From Lentilactobacillus otakiensis DSM 19908 = JCM 15040 (GTDB taxonomy: Bacteria; Bacillota; Bacilli; Lactobacillales; Lactobacillaceae), in assembly GCF_001434145.1 (NCBI RefSeq), contig NZ_AZED01000011.1:310667-374666 (forward strand): a DNA stretch of 64,000 nucleotides. The letters run 5' to 3'. Both the position numbers and the translations under genes were made by a program. The notes under the pieces are model-generated. The model saw only the letters and a program-made list of their open reading frames with translations. It did not search any database and was not told the origin of the DNA. Below, piece after piece: positions 42,652 through 50,821 of this stretch. Each line of letters starts with the position of its first letter. Position 1 is the stretch's first letter.

Positions 42652-44082
42652 TTAGTTCTTGCTTAAGATTTCTTCTGTGTGGTGACTGCTCGCTTTGGCC
42701 TTTTTCTTCAGCGGATGATCCTTTTCAGCAACTCTGATGCAGACCTCACCAAGTAATATTGTGATAATTGTTCCAATTAAAATTGGAATCTTAGTGTTCA
42801 TTTCCTCGGCACTGCCATTGAGTGGGAATGCTGAAAGAATGGTCGTAATTGCCAGCAAAGCAACCGGAATCCAAGTCATTAAGTTAATCATCAAATGGTT
42901 ACCGGGCACTTTGAATGGTCGCTCCGTATTAGGATCGCTCTTCCGCAGTTTCCAGAATGATGGGAACATCAGTAAGTATGAACCCAGCAAAGCAACGACG
43001 TTCAGTGAGAAGAATGCCCAGAAAACATTTTGATTAGGGATCAGTGGTGAAATGACAACCAAGATTGCAGCAATCCCGCCGTTAAGTAGGTTGGCGCCGG
43101 TTGGTAGGCCAGTCTTCTTGCTTTCGATACCAAAGATCTTTGGTAAATCATGATTTTTGGCCGCATATGAAGCAACGTAATTCACGCCGGCTGACCAGGA
43201 AATTAGGTTGGCAGCTAAAGTATACATGAATAACAACGCGATCAAAATAACGAACCAGTTGTTACCACCGATTAACAGTAAGATACTTTCCATCAAACCA
43301 CTTGAAGTTGAAAGCTCACTGCTTGGAATTGCCACGCCCATGCCGAATGCGGCAAAGACATAGAAGACAGCGATCAAGATGCCACCCCAGATAATTGCTT
43401 GGGGAATTTGTTTCTTCGGATTAGGCATTTCACTGGCCATGGAAGTAACCACTTCAAAGCCCAAGAAGTTGAACAGAATCACTGAGATATAGCCCAGACT
43501 CTTAACATCCATTTGTGGCAACATCGTTTTCACAGTGAAGTTGCTTGCAACACCCTTGGTCATAGCGACATAGATTCCTAAAGCCCCTAAGCTGACCATA
43601 ATGATTACTTTGGCAATGGCAGCTAAGTTCAGAATCCATTTACTGTCAGCGACTGGGTACGAAGAAATCAATGTGACGATTCCAATGAATACCAGCTGGA
43701 TAAGGACGTTCGTCCAAGTCCCAAAATGAACTGGGAAGACTTGGCCAATCACCCCGGTAAACAAGACTGCCAGACTGGCCATCCAAATCGGAAAGTTAAT
43801 CCAGTACAGCCAAGCAGCTCGACCACCCCATCGGCGACCAAAGGCTTTTCTGACCCAATCATAAATTCCGCCATCCCCATCATAGGTGGTTCCAAGCTCT
43901 GCAGAAATCAATCCGTAAGGCAGGAAGAAGAATATTAACAGAAGTGCCCACCAGAAGAACTGCGAAGGCCCAATTGCTGCCGCAGGTGCCACTGACTCAA
44001 CAACCAGAACAACAACCACCGACATCAGCACGGCATCAAATAATCTAAATTTTTTCTCTTTTTGCATTTCTTTCACCTTCAC
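42652..44082 (-). CDS. aguD: Agmatine/putrescine antiporter (APC family)
   Basis: A 476-residue amino acid/polyamine transporter with about twelve helices. It shows the APC pattern: FRLFDAVLMSVVVVLVVESVAPAAAIGPSQFFWW, GLISAELGTTYDGDGGIYDWVRKAFG and FNFLGFEVVTSMASEMPNPKKQIPQAI. Its place between the transferase and the deiminase identifies it as the agmatine-in/putrescine-out exchanger. The C-terminal tail is Lys/His-rich and cytosolic. Confidence 0.92.
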   Translation of the reverse strand: MKVKEMQKEKKFRLFDAVLMSVVVVLVVESVAPAAAIGPSQFFWWALLLIFFFLPYGLISAELGTTYDGDGGIYDWVRKAFGRRWGGRAAWLYWINFPIWMASLAVLFTGVIGQVFPVHFGTWTNVLIQLVFIGIVTLISSYPVADSKWILNLAAIAKVIIMVSLGALGIYVAMTKGVASNFTVKTMLPQMDVKSLGYISVILFNFLGFEVVTSMASEMPNPKKQIPQAIIWGGILIAVFYVFAAFGMGVAIPSSELSTSSGLMESILLLIGGNNWFVILIALLFMYTLAANLISWSAGVNYVASYAAKNHDLPKIFGIESKKTGLPTGANLLNGGIAAILVVISPLIPNQNVFWAFFSLNVVALLGSYLLMFPSFWKLRKSDPNTERPFKVPGNHLMINLMTWIPVALLAITTILSAFPLNGSAEEMNTKIPILIGTIITILLGEVCIRVAEKDHPLKKKAKASSHHTEEILSKN

Positions 44083-44102
44083 AAACTATCGTTGCAACCC
44101 GA

Positions 44103-45137
44103 TTAATGAGTGGTGTCGTCAACTAAGTTTAAGATCATCGATTTCAATTTAGGATCGTTGAGATCATCCAATTGTTTTTCGGTGTAGTTCATTCGTGGTG
44201 CCATCAAGTAAACCAGGAGTGCTCTCATAGCAGTCAAACGGTTTTCAGCTTCATCCCAGGCGATTGAATGTGGTGAGTCAATCACGCTGTCAGTGACTTC
44301 TTCACCACGGTTAGCTGGCAAGCAGTGCATGAACATTGTATGGCTGGTTCCCTTGCTCATCAGGTCATCGTTAACCTGGTACTTAGGATAGAAGATCTTC
44401 ATTCTTTCGTCGTATGAAAGTGGTGCTTCGTACAAACCGTACCATACGTCAGTATAGACAAAGTCGGCATCTTTCATGGCTGCGTCAGCATCTTCAGTGA
44501 TTTCAACGCTACCGCCGGATACTTCAGCGTTCTTCTTACCAATTTCCAAAGTTTCTGGCTTAATTTGGTAACCCTTTGGTCCGAATTGAACAAATTTCAT
44601 TCCCATCTTTGAAGCGATGAACATCAATGAAACGCAAACCTGAGTGGCATCACCGACGAAGACAACCTTGCAGTCGCTTAACTTCTTGCCGGCTGGCAAA
44701 TGTTCTGCCATGGTGATAATGTCGCCAATTTCTTGAGTTGGATGGTTGTAATCGCTCATACCGTTGAGAACTGGAACAGTGGCGGTTTCAGCCAACTTCT
44801 GAACAGTTGAGTGTTTTGCAACTCTGGCCATCAAGATATCAACTAAGCGTGAGAGAACAATGGCTGTGTCGCCAAGCGATTCGCTTTCAGCTGAACCTAA
44901 GTGAATCTGACCTGGTGCTAAATATTGAGCGTGGCCGCCAAGTTGCGTCATAGCTGTTTCAAATGATACTCGGGTTCGAGTAGATGACTCTTCGAAAATC
45001 ATTCCTAATGTGCGGTGTGATAATAAGTCGGGATAGTTGCCATTCTTAATGTCGCGTTTGATTTGTAAGCCCAAGTTGATCAAGTATTGAATTTCGTCTC
45101 GTGTGTATGTGTTAGTATCGATAAAGTCTCGTTTCAT
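44103..45137 (-). CDS. ptcA: Putrescine carbamoyltransferase
   Basis: A 344-residue enzyme that phosphorolyses N-carbamoylputrescine to putrescine and carbamoyl phosphate. Carbamoyltransferase motifs: [10 protein letters not shown] (carbamoyl phosphate), NHPTQEIGD and [12 protein letters not shown]. Ornithine carbamoyltransferase is the close alternative; the agmatine cluster and C-terminal extension ([11 protein letters not shown]...) favour the putrescine enzyme. ATG 45137 is preferred because AGGAG is 9 bases upstream, whereas the ATG at 45146 touches that site. First gene of the operon. Confidence 0.93.
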   Translation of the reverse strand: MKRDFIDTNTYTRDEIQYLINLGLQIKRDIKNGNYPDLLSHRTLGMIFEESSTRTRVSFETAMTQLGGHAQYLAPGQIHLGSAESESLGDTAIVLSRLVDILMARVAKHSTVQKLAETATVPVLNGMSDYNHPTQEIGDIITMAEHLPAGKKLSDCKVVFVGDATQVCVSLMFIASKMGMKFVQFGPKGYQIKPETLEIGKKNAEVSGGSVEITEDADAAMKDADFVYTDVWYGLYEAPLSYDERMKIFYPKYQVNDDLMSKGTSHTMFMHCLPANRGEEVTDSVIDSPHSIAWDEAENRLTAMRALLVYLMAPRMNYTEKQLDDLNDPKLKSMILNLVDDTTH

Positions 45138-45206
45138 AATTCGCATCTCCTAAAGTTTGTTTGTCGTTTGTTCCAAGAAATTCTCGAGTATTTCTTTACG
45201 TCTCTA

Positions 45207-45235
45207 AATATAAAGCATGTAAGCGCTAAAATAAA
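45207..45235 (-). promoter_or_regulatory. Promoter with cre site for the agmatine operon
   Basis: A TATATT -10 (45207-45212, minus strand) lies about 17 bases from a weak -35. The sequence TGTAAGCGCTAAAA at 45219-45232 differs from the cre consensus by one base and overlaps the promoter, so CcpA repression on good sugars is likely. A second weaker cre-like palindrome, GTAAAAGCGTTTTAC, is at about 45315-45329. Confidence 0.7.
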
Positions 45236-45346
45236 TAGTTTGAGGCGTGATAGACCGCGTCAGAACAACGATGTACTTTGTTCCACCTTTGTTAACACGT
45301 TACACGATGTTGCTGTAAAAGCGTTTTACTTGGGTTTTGGACAAAA

Positions 45347-45392
45347 AAATCCTCAACTGAGTAAAATGGTTTACTCATAGTTGAGGAATTTG
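45347..45392 (-). terminator. Terminator after menB-menE
   Basis: CCTCAACT-AGTAAA pairs with TTTACT-AGTTGAGG around a short loop, followed on the minus strand by a run of seven T. Confidence 0.85.
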
Positions 45393-45399
45393 AAATCGA

Positions 45400-46821
45400 T
45401 TATAAAAGATGTTTTAGTTTGAAACGTTGAATTTTGCCGCCGGCATTCATTGGTAAATGATCAACTTGGATGAATTGTCGTGGCACCTTGTAATGAGCGA
45501 GTTTCTGACGGCCAAAGTCAATCAAAGCTTGCGGTGACACTTTGCGGTGACTCACCACAAACGCCACTGGTGTCTGGCCCCACTCTGGGTTATCGATCCC
45601 CACCACGGCAATTTCGTCAACGTCTGGTCTGGTGAGATAGACAGCTTCAATTTCATCGGGAAAGACATTCTCCCCGCCAGAAATAATCATGTCGTCGATT
45701 CGACCATCAACGTATAGAAAATTTTCATCGTCAAAATGGCCAATATCGCCGGTACAATACCAGCCATCCGCTGTTTGCTTGTTAGCAAGTGCGGTTGGAC
45801 GGTTCAGGTATCCTTTGGTTAATGCCGGCGTTTTGAGCAATATTTCATGATTCTTAGCGAGCTTCAGTTGGGTCAAGAAAAGCGGTTTGCCGACCGAGCC
45901 AATACGATTTTCGGCATCTTCGTAGTTTAGGGCCACAATTTGCGAGCAAGTTTCAGTCATCCCATATGATTGGACGACTGGGATTTGATACTTTTGACAG
46001 AGAGCTAAAGTTTGCCGATCGATTGGGCCGCCACCCAGCAGCATGCACCTAAAGTTGGCATTATATTGAATCCGATTTTTCTCTCGCAAGGCCAACAACT
46101 TTTTCAGCATGTACGGCACCACTGAGATTGTCGACACTGGCTCGGTTGTCAAAATCTGGTCAACGCGCGTTGGTTCAAAATGTGATACCAATCGAACTGT
46201 CATTCCATAAATGAGGCCACGCATCATAATCGAAAAACCACTGATGTGAAAAATCGGCACCGCGCAAAGCCATTCGTCTTGTGAGGTCAATCCAAGGTTT
46301 AAAGCGGAAGCCATTGCTGAAGCCAGGTGGTTGCCAAACGTCTGCATGACACCTTTCGGCTGCCCAGTGGTTCCAGAAGTATACATAATACTAGCGACAT
46401 CATTCTTGTTAAATTCCGACACCAATGGATGCCCTTTTGCTTGAATTTTCCGGATTTCAGTAAACTTTATAAATCCATCATCAAAGCTGTCACGCCACAA
46501 TGCGTCGTCAACCAAACAGACACTGGGTTTGCTATCATCCAGCTGGCGCTTAATTTCGTCATCACTCAAACGCCAGTTAATCCAGACAATTGTTCGCCCG
46601 GACCCAAGTATGGCCATGGCAAATAAATAGCCATCGAGTGAATTCTGAGTAAGAATGGCAACCCGTTCGCTATTCAAAGCACCAGCTTGATCCAATTGAC
46701 TAGCCAGCGCTTCAGTCCGCTGGTTGAGTTCTAAGAAAGTCAACTGGGTCTGCCCATCATCAACTGCAATCCGATTTGGCGCTAATTCACCCTGCTTTAA
46801 AATCCAATTATCCAATTGCAC
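45400..46821 (-). CDS. menE: o-Succinylbenzoate-CoA ligase
   Basis: A 473-residue adenylate-forming enzyme that activates o-succinylbenzoate with CoA in menaquinone synthesis. Marks: SIMYTSGTTGQPKGVMQTF (ATP loop), VQSYGMTETCSQIV, GWYCTGDIGHFDDENFLYVDGRIDDMIISGGENVFP, and the C-terminal Lys in NAGGKIQRFKL. Length fits MenE. It follows menB by 8 bases, which supports the assignment over other acyl-CoA ligases. Confidence 0.9.
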   Translation of the reverse strand: MQLDNWILKQGELAPNRIAVDDGQTQLTFLELNQRTEALASQLDQAGALNSERVAILTQNSLDGYLFAMAILGSGRTIVWINWRLSDDEIKRQLDDSKPSVCLVDDALWRDSFDDGFIKFTEIRKIQAKGHPLVSEFNKNDVASIMYTSGTTGQPKGVMQTFGNHLASAMASALNLGLTSQDEWLCAVPIFHISGFSIMMRGLIYGMTVRLVSHFEPTRVDQILTTEPVSTISVVPYMLKKLLALREKNRIQYNANFRCMLLGGGPIDRQTLALCQKYQIPVVQSYGMTETCSQIVALNYEDAENRIGSVGKPLFLTQLKLAKNHEILLKTPALTKGYLNRPTALANKQTADGWYCTGDIGHFDDENFLYVDGRIDDMIISGGENVFPDEIEAVYLTRPDVDEIAVVGIDNPEWGQTPVAFVVSHRKVSPQALIDFGRQKLAHYKVPRQFIQVDHLPMNAGGKIQRFKLKHLL

Positions 46822-46829
46822 TAACCTCT

Positions 46830-47651
46830 TTAAGGAAACTTAGGGAACTGATCGAAGTCGGGTTGCCGTTTTTCATTAAACGCATCCCGGCCCTCTTTAC
46901 CTTCGTCAGTCGTATAAAACAGCATGGTCGCATCACCACCAAGTTGTTGCAAGCCTGCCAATCCATCGGTGTCTGCATTCATCGCTGCTTTGATAAATCG
47001 CAATGCGGTCGGTGATTTCTGCAGAATCTCATTACACCAATCAAGGGTTGCGGACTCAATTTCTGCTAGTGGAACAACTTTGTTAATCCAATTCATTTGA
47101 AAAGCTTCTTCTGCACTGTAAAAATGATTCAAGAACCAGACTTCTTTGGCGCGCTTATGACCAATTACCCGCGCCAAATAGCCAGAACCATATCCAGCAT
47201 CAAAGCTGCCAACTTTCGGACCTGTTTGGCCAAATTGGGCATTGTCGGCAGCAATCGTCAAATCACAAACCAGCTGGAGAATATTACCACCACCAACTGA
47301 CCAGCCTTTAACCATCGCAATCACCGGCTTAGGAATAATGCGAATCAGATGTTGCAGATCCAGCACATTCAAGCGGGCAATGTGATCCGGCCCAACGTAA
47401 CCACCATTTCCACGAACACCTTGATCGCCGCCTGATGAAAACGCCTTGTCACCTGCACCAGTTAGAATTATTACGCCAATTGTGCTATCATCACGACAGA
47501 TATTAAACGCGTCAATCATCTCTTGAATAGTGACCGGCGTGAACGCGTTCATCTTCTCCGGTCGATTCATGGTAATTTTAGCGATTTTATCTGCTCGTTC
47601 AAAAATAATCTCATTGTAGTCTTTAACAGACTGCCACTTAACTGAAGTCAT
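46830..47651 (-). CDS. menB: 1,4-Dihydroxy-2-naphthoyl-CoA synthase
   Basis: A 273-residue crotonase-fold enzyme that closes the naphthoate ring. Family marks: [30 protein letters not shown] (oxyanion hole), [40 protein letters not shown] and the C-terminal [12 protein letters not shown]. It precedes menE in the same transcript and is divergent from a hotdog thioesterase that could release the product from CoA. No other men genes are in the window. Confidence 0.93.
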   Translation of the reverse strand: MTSVKWQSVKDYNEIIFERADKIAKITMNRPEKMNAFTPVTIQEMIDAFNICRDDSTIGVIILTGAGDKAFSSGGDQGVRGNGGYVGPDHIARLNVLDLQHLIRIIPKPVIAMVKGWSVGGGNILQLVCDLTIAADNAQFGQTGPKVGSFDAGYGSGYLARVIGHKRAKEVWFLNHFYSAEEAFQMNWINKVVPLAEIESATLDWCNEILQKSPTALRFIKAAMNADTDGLAGLQQLGGDATMLFYTTDEGKEGRDAFNEKRQPDFDQFPKFP

Positions 47652-47687
47652 AAGTTCCTATCCTTTCAAAAATGGAGTGTGAAAATT

Positions 47688-48074
47688 TTGTCTAATTTAA
47701 TTGATTTACTTGGGATCCAAACTGTTTCCCTCAGCAAAACTAAAGTTATTATATCACTACAGGTAACCGATTCCGCCAAGCAACCATATGGGATTGTCCA
47801 TGGCGGAATTAATTCAGTTCTAGCTGAAACCGCTGCTTCGATTGGGGCAAATCAGCTTGTGGATAATGATCATTATGCTGTTGGCGTCAACATCTCGACA
47901 CAACATTTGATGCCGGTATCCAGTGGCAAGTTGGTTGCCACCGCAACGCCGCTTCACGGTGGAAATCGGATTCAAACATGGCAGGTAGAAATTGCTTCGA
48001 CTAACATCCTCACTAGTACAAGTGTGGTAACACTTACGAGTCTGGAGAAGAAATCTTTGGATAATGTGTTATAG
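47688..48074 (+). CDS. Hotdog-fold acyl-CoA thioesterase (possible DHNA-CoA hydrolase)
   Basis: A 128-residue PaaI/MenI-type thioesterase. The hotdog core is seen in QPYGIVHGGINSVLAETAASIGA, with catalytic Glu in the helix, and GVNISTQHLMPVSSGKLVATATPLHGG. GGAG lies 10 bases before a TTG at 47688; a GTG at 47679 is in frame but only one base from that site, so TTG is preferred. It is divergent from menB, suggesting it hydrolyses 1,4-dihydroxy-2-naphthoyl-CoA; this is inference. Confidence 0.82.
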   Translation: MSNLIDLLGIQTVSLSKTKVIISLQVTDSAKQPYGIVHGGINSVLAETAASIGANQLVDNDHYAVGVNISTQHLMPVSSGKLVATATPLHGGNRIQTWQVEIASTNILTSTSVVTLTSLEKKSLDNVL

Positions 48075-48081
48075 CATACAG

Positions 48082-48115
48082 AAAAGGGAACCCGTTGAAT
48101 GGGTTCCCTTTTTTA
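48082..48115 (+). terminator. Terminator of the thioesterase gene
   Basis: AAAAGGGAACCC and GGGTTCCCTTTT form a perfect stem around GTTGAAT with a T-tail. Confidence 0.9.
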
Positions 48116-48222
48116 GTGATCTTTTGCTTGCGTTATTACAATTTTAGTACATAATTTTTTGGGATTAGTCAATGAAAATGGGTGTGGAAAGTGTCTCGGA
48201 TGTAAAGCCACAATCAAATCCG

Positions 48223-48433
48223 CGTTTTTACTGCTATATAGCAAAAACGTGCTCATCAAGCCAGCTTCTTCCGCTTTATCCAAACCAGTGTTTTCACTGT
48301 CATCTAGCGGAAACGTGCTTCGACAGCCCAGCCCCTAACGTATAAACAAGAATCCCGCATTGATGAACGTATTTTGTTCATTAATGCGGGATTCTTGTTT
48401 ATACACCGGGTCTAAGCGGGCTTTGTCGCACTC
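48223..48433. repeat. Interspersed palindromic repeat, copy 2 (composite)
   Basis: It shares CGTTTTTACT, AACGTGCTC..CAAGCCAGC and TCCGCTTTATCCAA with the copy at 19806. A second partial left end (GGAAACGTGCTTCGACAGCCC) follows at about 48309. Then comes a near-perfect hairpin with arms of about 28 bases (GTATAAACAAGAATCCCGC and complement, 48340-48404), and the shared right end GTCGCACTC. The right end lies inside the ATPase gene below. The rest of the 48116-48222 gap shows no gene. Confidence 0.7.
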
Positions 48434-49095
48434 TTCATTTTTCCATCCATAATCTCATACACCTTGTCCGCATATTCCAGCAGCCGAGTATCATGGGTGA
48501 CCACCACAACTGCCTTGTTTCTGGTTTCTGCCAGCTCCTTAAACAATTTACCGACTTCCATAACCTTTTCACTATCCAAGGCCGCTGTCGGTTCATCGGC
48601 CAAGACAATGTCTGGGTTGGCATACAATGCCCTGGCAATCGCTACTCGCTGTGTTTGGCCGCCTGACAGTTCACCTGGGAATTTGTCGACTAGTTCAGAT
48701 ATCCCCAGTTGCTTCAACAGATCAGCCAACTCAGGTTTGTTCAAAGTCCCTTGTTTCTTAATTTTATCAACGAATTCAAATTGTTCTCTGACCTTTAAAT
48801 ATGGCACCAAGTTATACGATTGAAGCACAAAGCCAACTTGGTTCAATCTCAATTTATCACGTTGCGCTTTAGACAATTTTTCCACCGGTTTACCTTCAAC
48901 TTCGACTGACCCAGACGTTGGTGTCTGCAGGCCGCCGGCAATTGTTAAGAAGGTACTCTTACCGGATCCAGATGGCCCAACAACTAAAATCAACTGACCG
49001 CGGTCGGCCGCAAAATTGATGTCCTGCAAGACATGGACCCGGCTAATTCCGGTACCAAAGTATTTATTAATATTCTTCAATTCAATAACTGACAT
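48412..49095 (-). CDS. ABC transporter ATP-binding protein (MacB/LolD type)
   Basis: A 227-residue ATPase with Walker A GPSGSGKST (about 41-49), signature LSGGQTQRVAIARAL and Walker B IVLADEPTAALDS. It is of the class that drives FtsX-like permeases. It starts 2 bases after the permease stop. The last residues (SATKPA) and the stop codon are encoded by the right end of the palindromic repeat, so the native C-terminus may have been replaced. Third gene of a TetR-FtsX-ATPase operon. Confidence 0.92.
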   Translation of the reverse strand: MSVIELKNINKYFGTGISRVHVLQDINFAADRGQLILVVGPSGSGKSTFLTIAGGLQTPTSGSVEVEGKPVEKLSKAQRDKLRLNQVGFVLQSYNLVPYLKVREQFEFVDKIKKQGTLNKPELADLLKQLGISELVDKFPGELSGGQTQRVAIARALYANPDIVLADEPTAALDSEKVMEVGKLFKELAETRNKAVVVVTHDTRLLEYADKVYEIMDGKMKSATKPA

Positions 49096-49097
49096 GA

Positions 49098-50162
49098 TTA
49101 ACCTCCAATTACACTAACAGGGTCGACGGTTGCAATCTTTTGGGCTGGAATGGCTGCACCAATCACTCCCATAATCATCAAACCGAGTGAAATCCAGAGA
49201 AGAACTGGAATGTTGAACGCCATCGGGACACCAACCGGCAACAGCCATCCGGTCATCGCCGCTAATGCGCCACCGATAATCACACCCGAGGCCATCAAAA
49301 TTAATGACTGATTGGTGATGGTAGAAACTAGTGCCCGAGCTGGAATTCCCTGAGCCCGCAAAACAGCGTACGTTGGTAATGCTTGCATCGTCAAAATGTA
49401 CAAGAACACCGCAATCAAAACTAACGAAATAATCATTAAGAACCCAATCATGAAGCCAAAGGTAGTATTCTCAGCTGAATATCCAGGAAGCTTGGAGATG
49501 AACTTATTCATTGAATAGGTCTTCAAATGTGAACTATGAGCGTTGTATTTAGCGTTCTTCGAAACAATCGCGCTGCCGGAAACCGGTGCGTTGGGCATCC
49601 CCCGTAAATATTTCCAAGTTGTCATGGTCCCATATGCAACAGGCGCCACGTTCAATTTGGCATTCTTGGTGAAGCCGACAATCTCGTATTTATCTTTGAA
49701 TGAATTCAAAGTCACTTTATCACCTAGCTTATAGCCATCCGTTTTAAATTTCTCGTCAACCACGATTTGGTGATTGGTGCGAGCTTTATGACCGGATGTC
49801 AATTTCAGATCTTTAATGATAAATTGTGACTTCCGCGCACCGATAAACGATGCTGAAATCTTTTCTTTACCCTTATGTTTGGCAACAACTAGTGTGGAGC
49901 CAATCACCGCCTCTTTGGAGGATAACTTGGCATCCTTAGCCTGATCTTTGGTGATCAAGGACTGCGTCAAACTAATATTGGAATCCTTGTTCAAGACGAT
50001 GCTCTTCGCGTCCCAAGAATTAATGGCCTGAGTGTTTTCCCCAGCCAGTCCAAATGCCAAACTGGTTAAAATAAAAATTAAGTATGCGATCAGGGCAACC
50101 ATTGAGATGATCAGTCCGTATCGCAATTTTTCGTGTCGAATTTCTTTTAGTGCTAAATACAT
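49098..50162 (-). CDS. FtsX-like ABC transporter permease
   Basis: A 354-residue permease with one N-terminal helix (LIISMVALIAYLIFILTSLAFGLAG), an extracellular domain of about 190 residues, and three C-terminal helices; PTYAVLRAQGIPARALVSTITNQSLI is the FtsX coupling segment. This four-helix MacB layout works by mechanotransmission rather than ordinary transport. Its ATG overlaps the TetR stop by one base (TAATG). Substrate unknown, possibly an antimicrobial peptide or lipid. Confidence 0.9.
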   Translation of the reverse strand: MYLALKEIRHEKLRYGLIISMVALIAYLIFILTSLAFGLAGENTQAINSWDAKSIVLNKDSNISLTQSLITKDQAKDAKLSSKEAVIGSTLVVAKHKGKEKISASFIGARKSQFIIKDLKLTSGHKARTNHQIVVDEKFKTDGYKLGDKVTLNSFKDKYEIVGFTKNAKLNVAPVAYGTMTTWKYLRGMPNAPVSGSAIVSKNAKYNAHSSHLKTYSMNKFISKLPGYSAENTTFGFMIGFLMIISLVLIAVFLYILTMQALPTYAVLRAQGIPARALVSTITNQSLILMASGVIIGGALAAMTGWLLPVGVPMAFNIPVLLWISLGLMIMGVIGAAIPAQKIATVDPVSVIGG

Positions 50163-50686
50163 TATGCGTTCCCCTTTCCTGCTAGCAAGTTCAATGCATC
50201 CGATAACTTACTCATAACTTCCCGCTGCGTGTCTGGATTAACAATGATTTGCTTGATAGCCTCGTGGCTTAAAATCATCGTTGCCCACTCTGGTGCAGTC
50301 ACTGTCTTGGGATCCACGCTTCCCTGTGAAATCAGCGACTCATTTTTCATCAAATGCATTTTAATCAGTCCAAAATATTGGCTGTCGCGGGCACCTTCAA
50401 CGAATGCATCCACTTGATCCAGATAAAACTGCGGTTCAAACGCGCCACCGGTTTCATTGTTAATCTCACTATGAATATCTCTCATCGCAACGCCATACAA
50501 ATATTTGTAGGCATCGGTCAAATCATCAAAATACTTATAAAAAGCACCGCGGGCAATTCCTGCTGTTTTCACAATTGGAGCGACTTGTGCGGTAGCCAAC
50601 GGTTCTTCAGAAAATTCTTTCAATAAAGCTTGCCGGATTTTGGTCTGCTTCTCATCGGTTAAGTTAGTAAATGTTGTCGATACCAT
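50162..50686 (-). CDS. TetR/AcrR-family regulator of the MacB-type operon
   Basis: A 174-residue regulator. The helix-turn-helix is degenerate but readable (IRQALLKEFSEEPLATAQVAPIVKTAGIARGAFYKYFDDLTDAYKYLY). ATG 50686 has an AAGGAGA site; the longer frame from 50716 lies inside the operator. It is the first gene of the operon and is coupled to the permease by TAATG. Two matching palindromes sit in its promoter. Confidence 0.85.
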   Translation of the reverse strand: MVSTTFTNLTDEKQTKIRQALLKEFSEEPLATAQVAPIVKTAGIARGAFYKYFDDLTDAYKYLYGVAMRDIHSEINNETGGAFEPQFYLDQVDAFVEGARDSQYFGLIKMHLMKNESLISQGSVDPKTVTAPEWATMILSHEAIKQIIVNPDTQREVMSKLSDALNLLAGKGNA

Positions 50687-50702
50687 ATTTATTCTCCTTG
50701 TA

Positions 50703-50759
50703 TGACACTGTGTCATTAATCTATGAATCGAGTATAGTCCATAAGTGACACCGTGTCAA
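50703..50759 (-). promoter_or_regulatory. Promoter and paired operators of the MacB-type operon
   Basis: On the minus strand TTGACA (50754-50759) and TATACT (50731-50736) have a 17-base spacer. Two 13-base palindromes, TGACAC-N-GTGTCA, occur at 50746-50758 (over the -35) and 50703-50715 (after the start site). They are the likely sites of the adjacent TetR protein. Confidence 0.8.
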
Positions 50760-50770
50760 CAATAGAGCTT

Positions 50771-50812
50771 AAAAGAACCGCATAACAGCCGTGTAAGGCC
50801 ATTTGCGGTTCC
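50771..50812 (-). terminator. Terminator after the secreted protein gene
   Basis: GGAACCGCA pairs with TGCGGTTC through an inner GGCC/GGCT stem, followed by TTTTAA on the minus strand. Confidence 0.7.
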
Positions 50813-50821
50813 GATTATTGC

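Noticed and set aside
44103..45137. Ornithine carbamoyltransferase of an arginine deiminase pathway
   Set aside because: No arcA or arginine/ornithine exchanger is present; two agmatine deiminase genes and an APC antiporter point to putrescine carbamoyltransferase.
48174..48340. Possible short coding frame starting MKMGVESVSD
   Set aside because: It runs through the palindromic repeat, whose sequence is shared with a non-coding locus, and has no ribosome site.
48340..48404. Long hairpin as terminator of the MacB-type operon
   Set aside because: There is no T-run on the minus strand after the stem, and it belongs to the repeat element.
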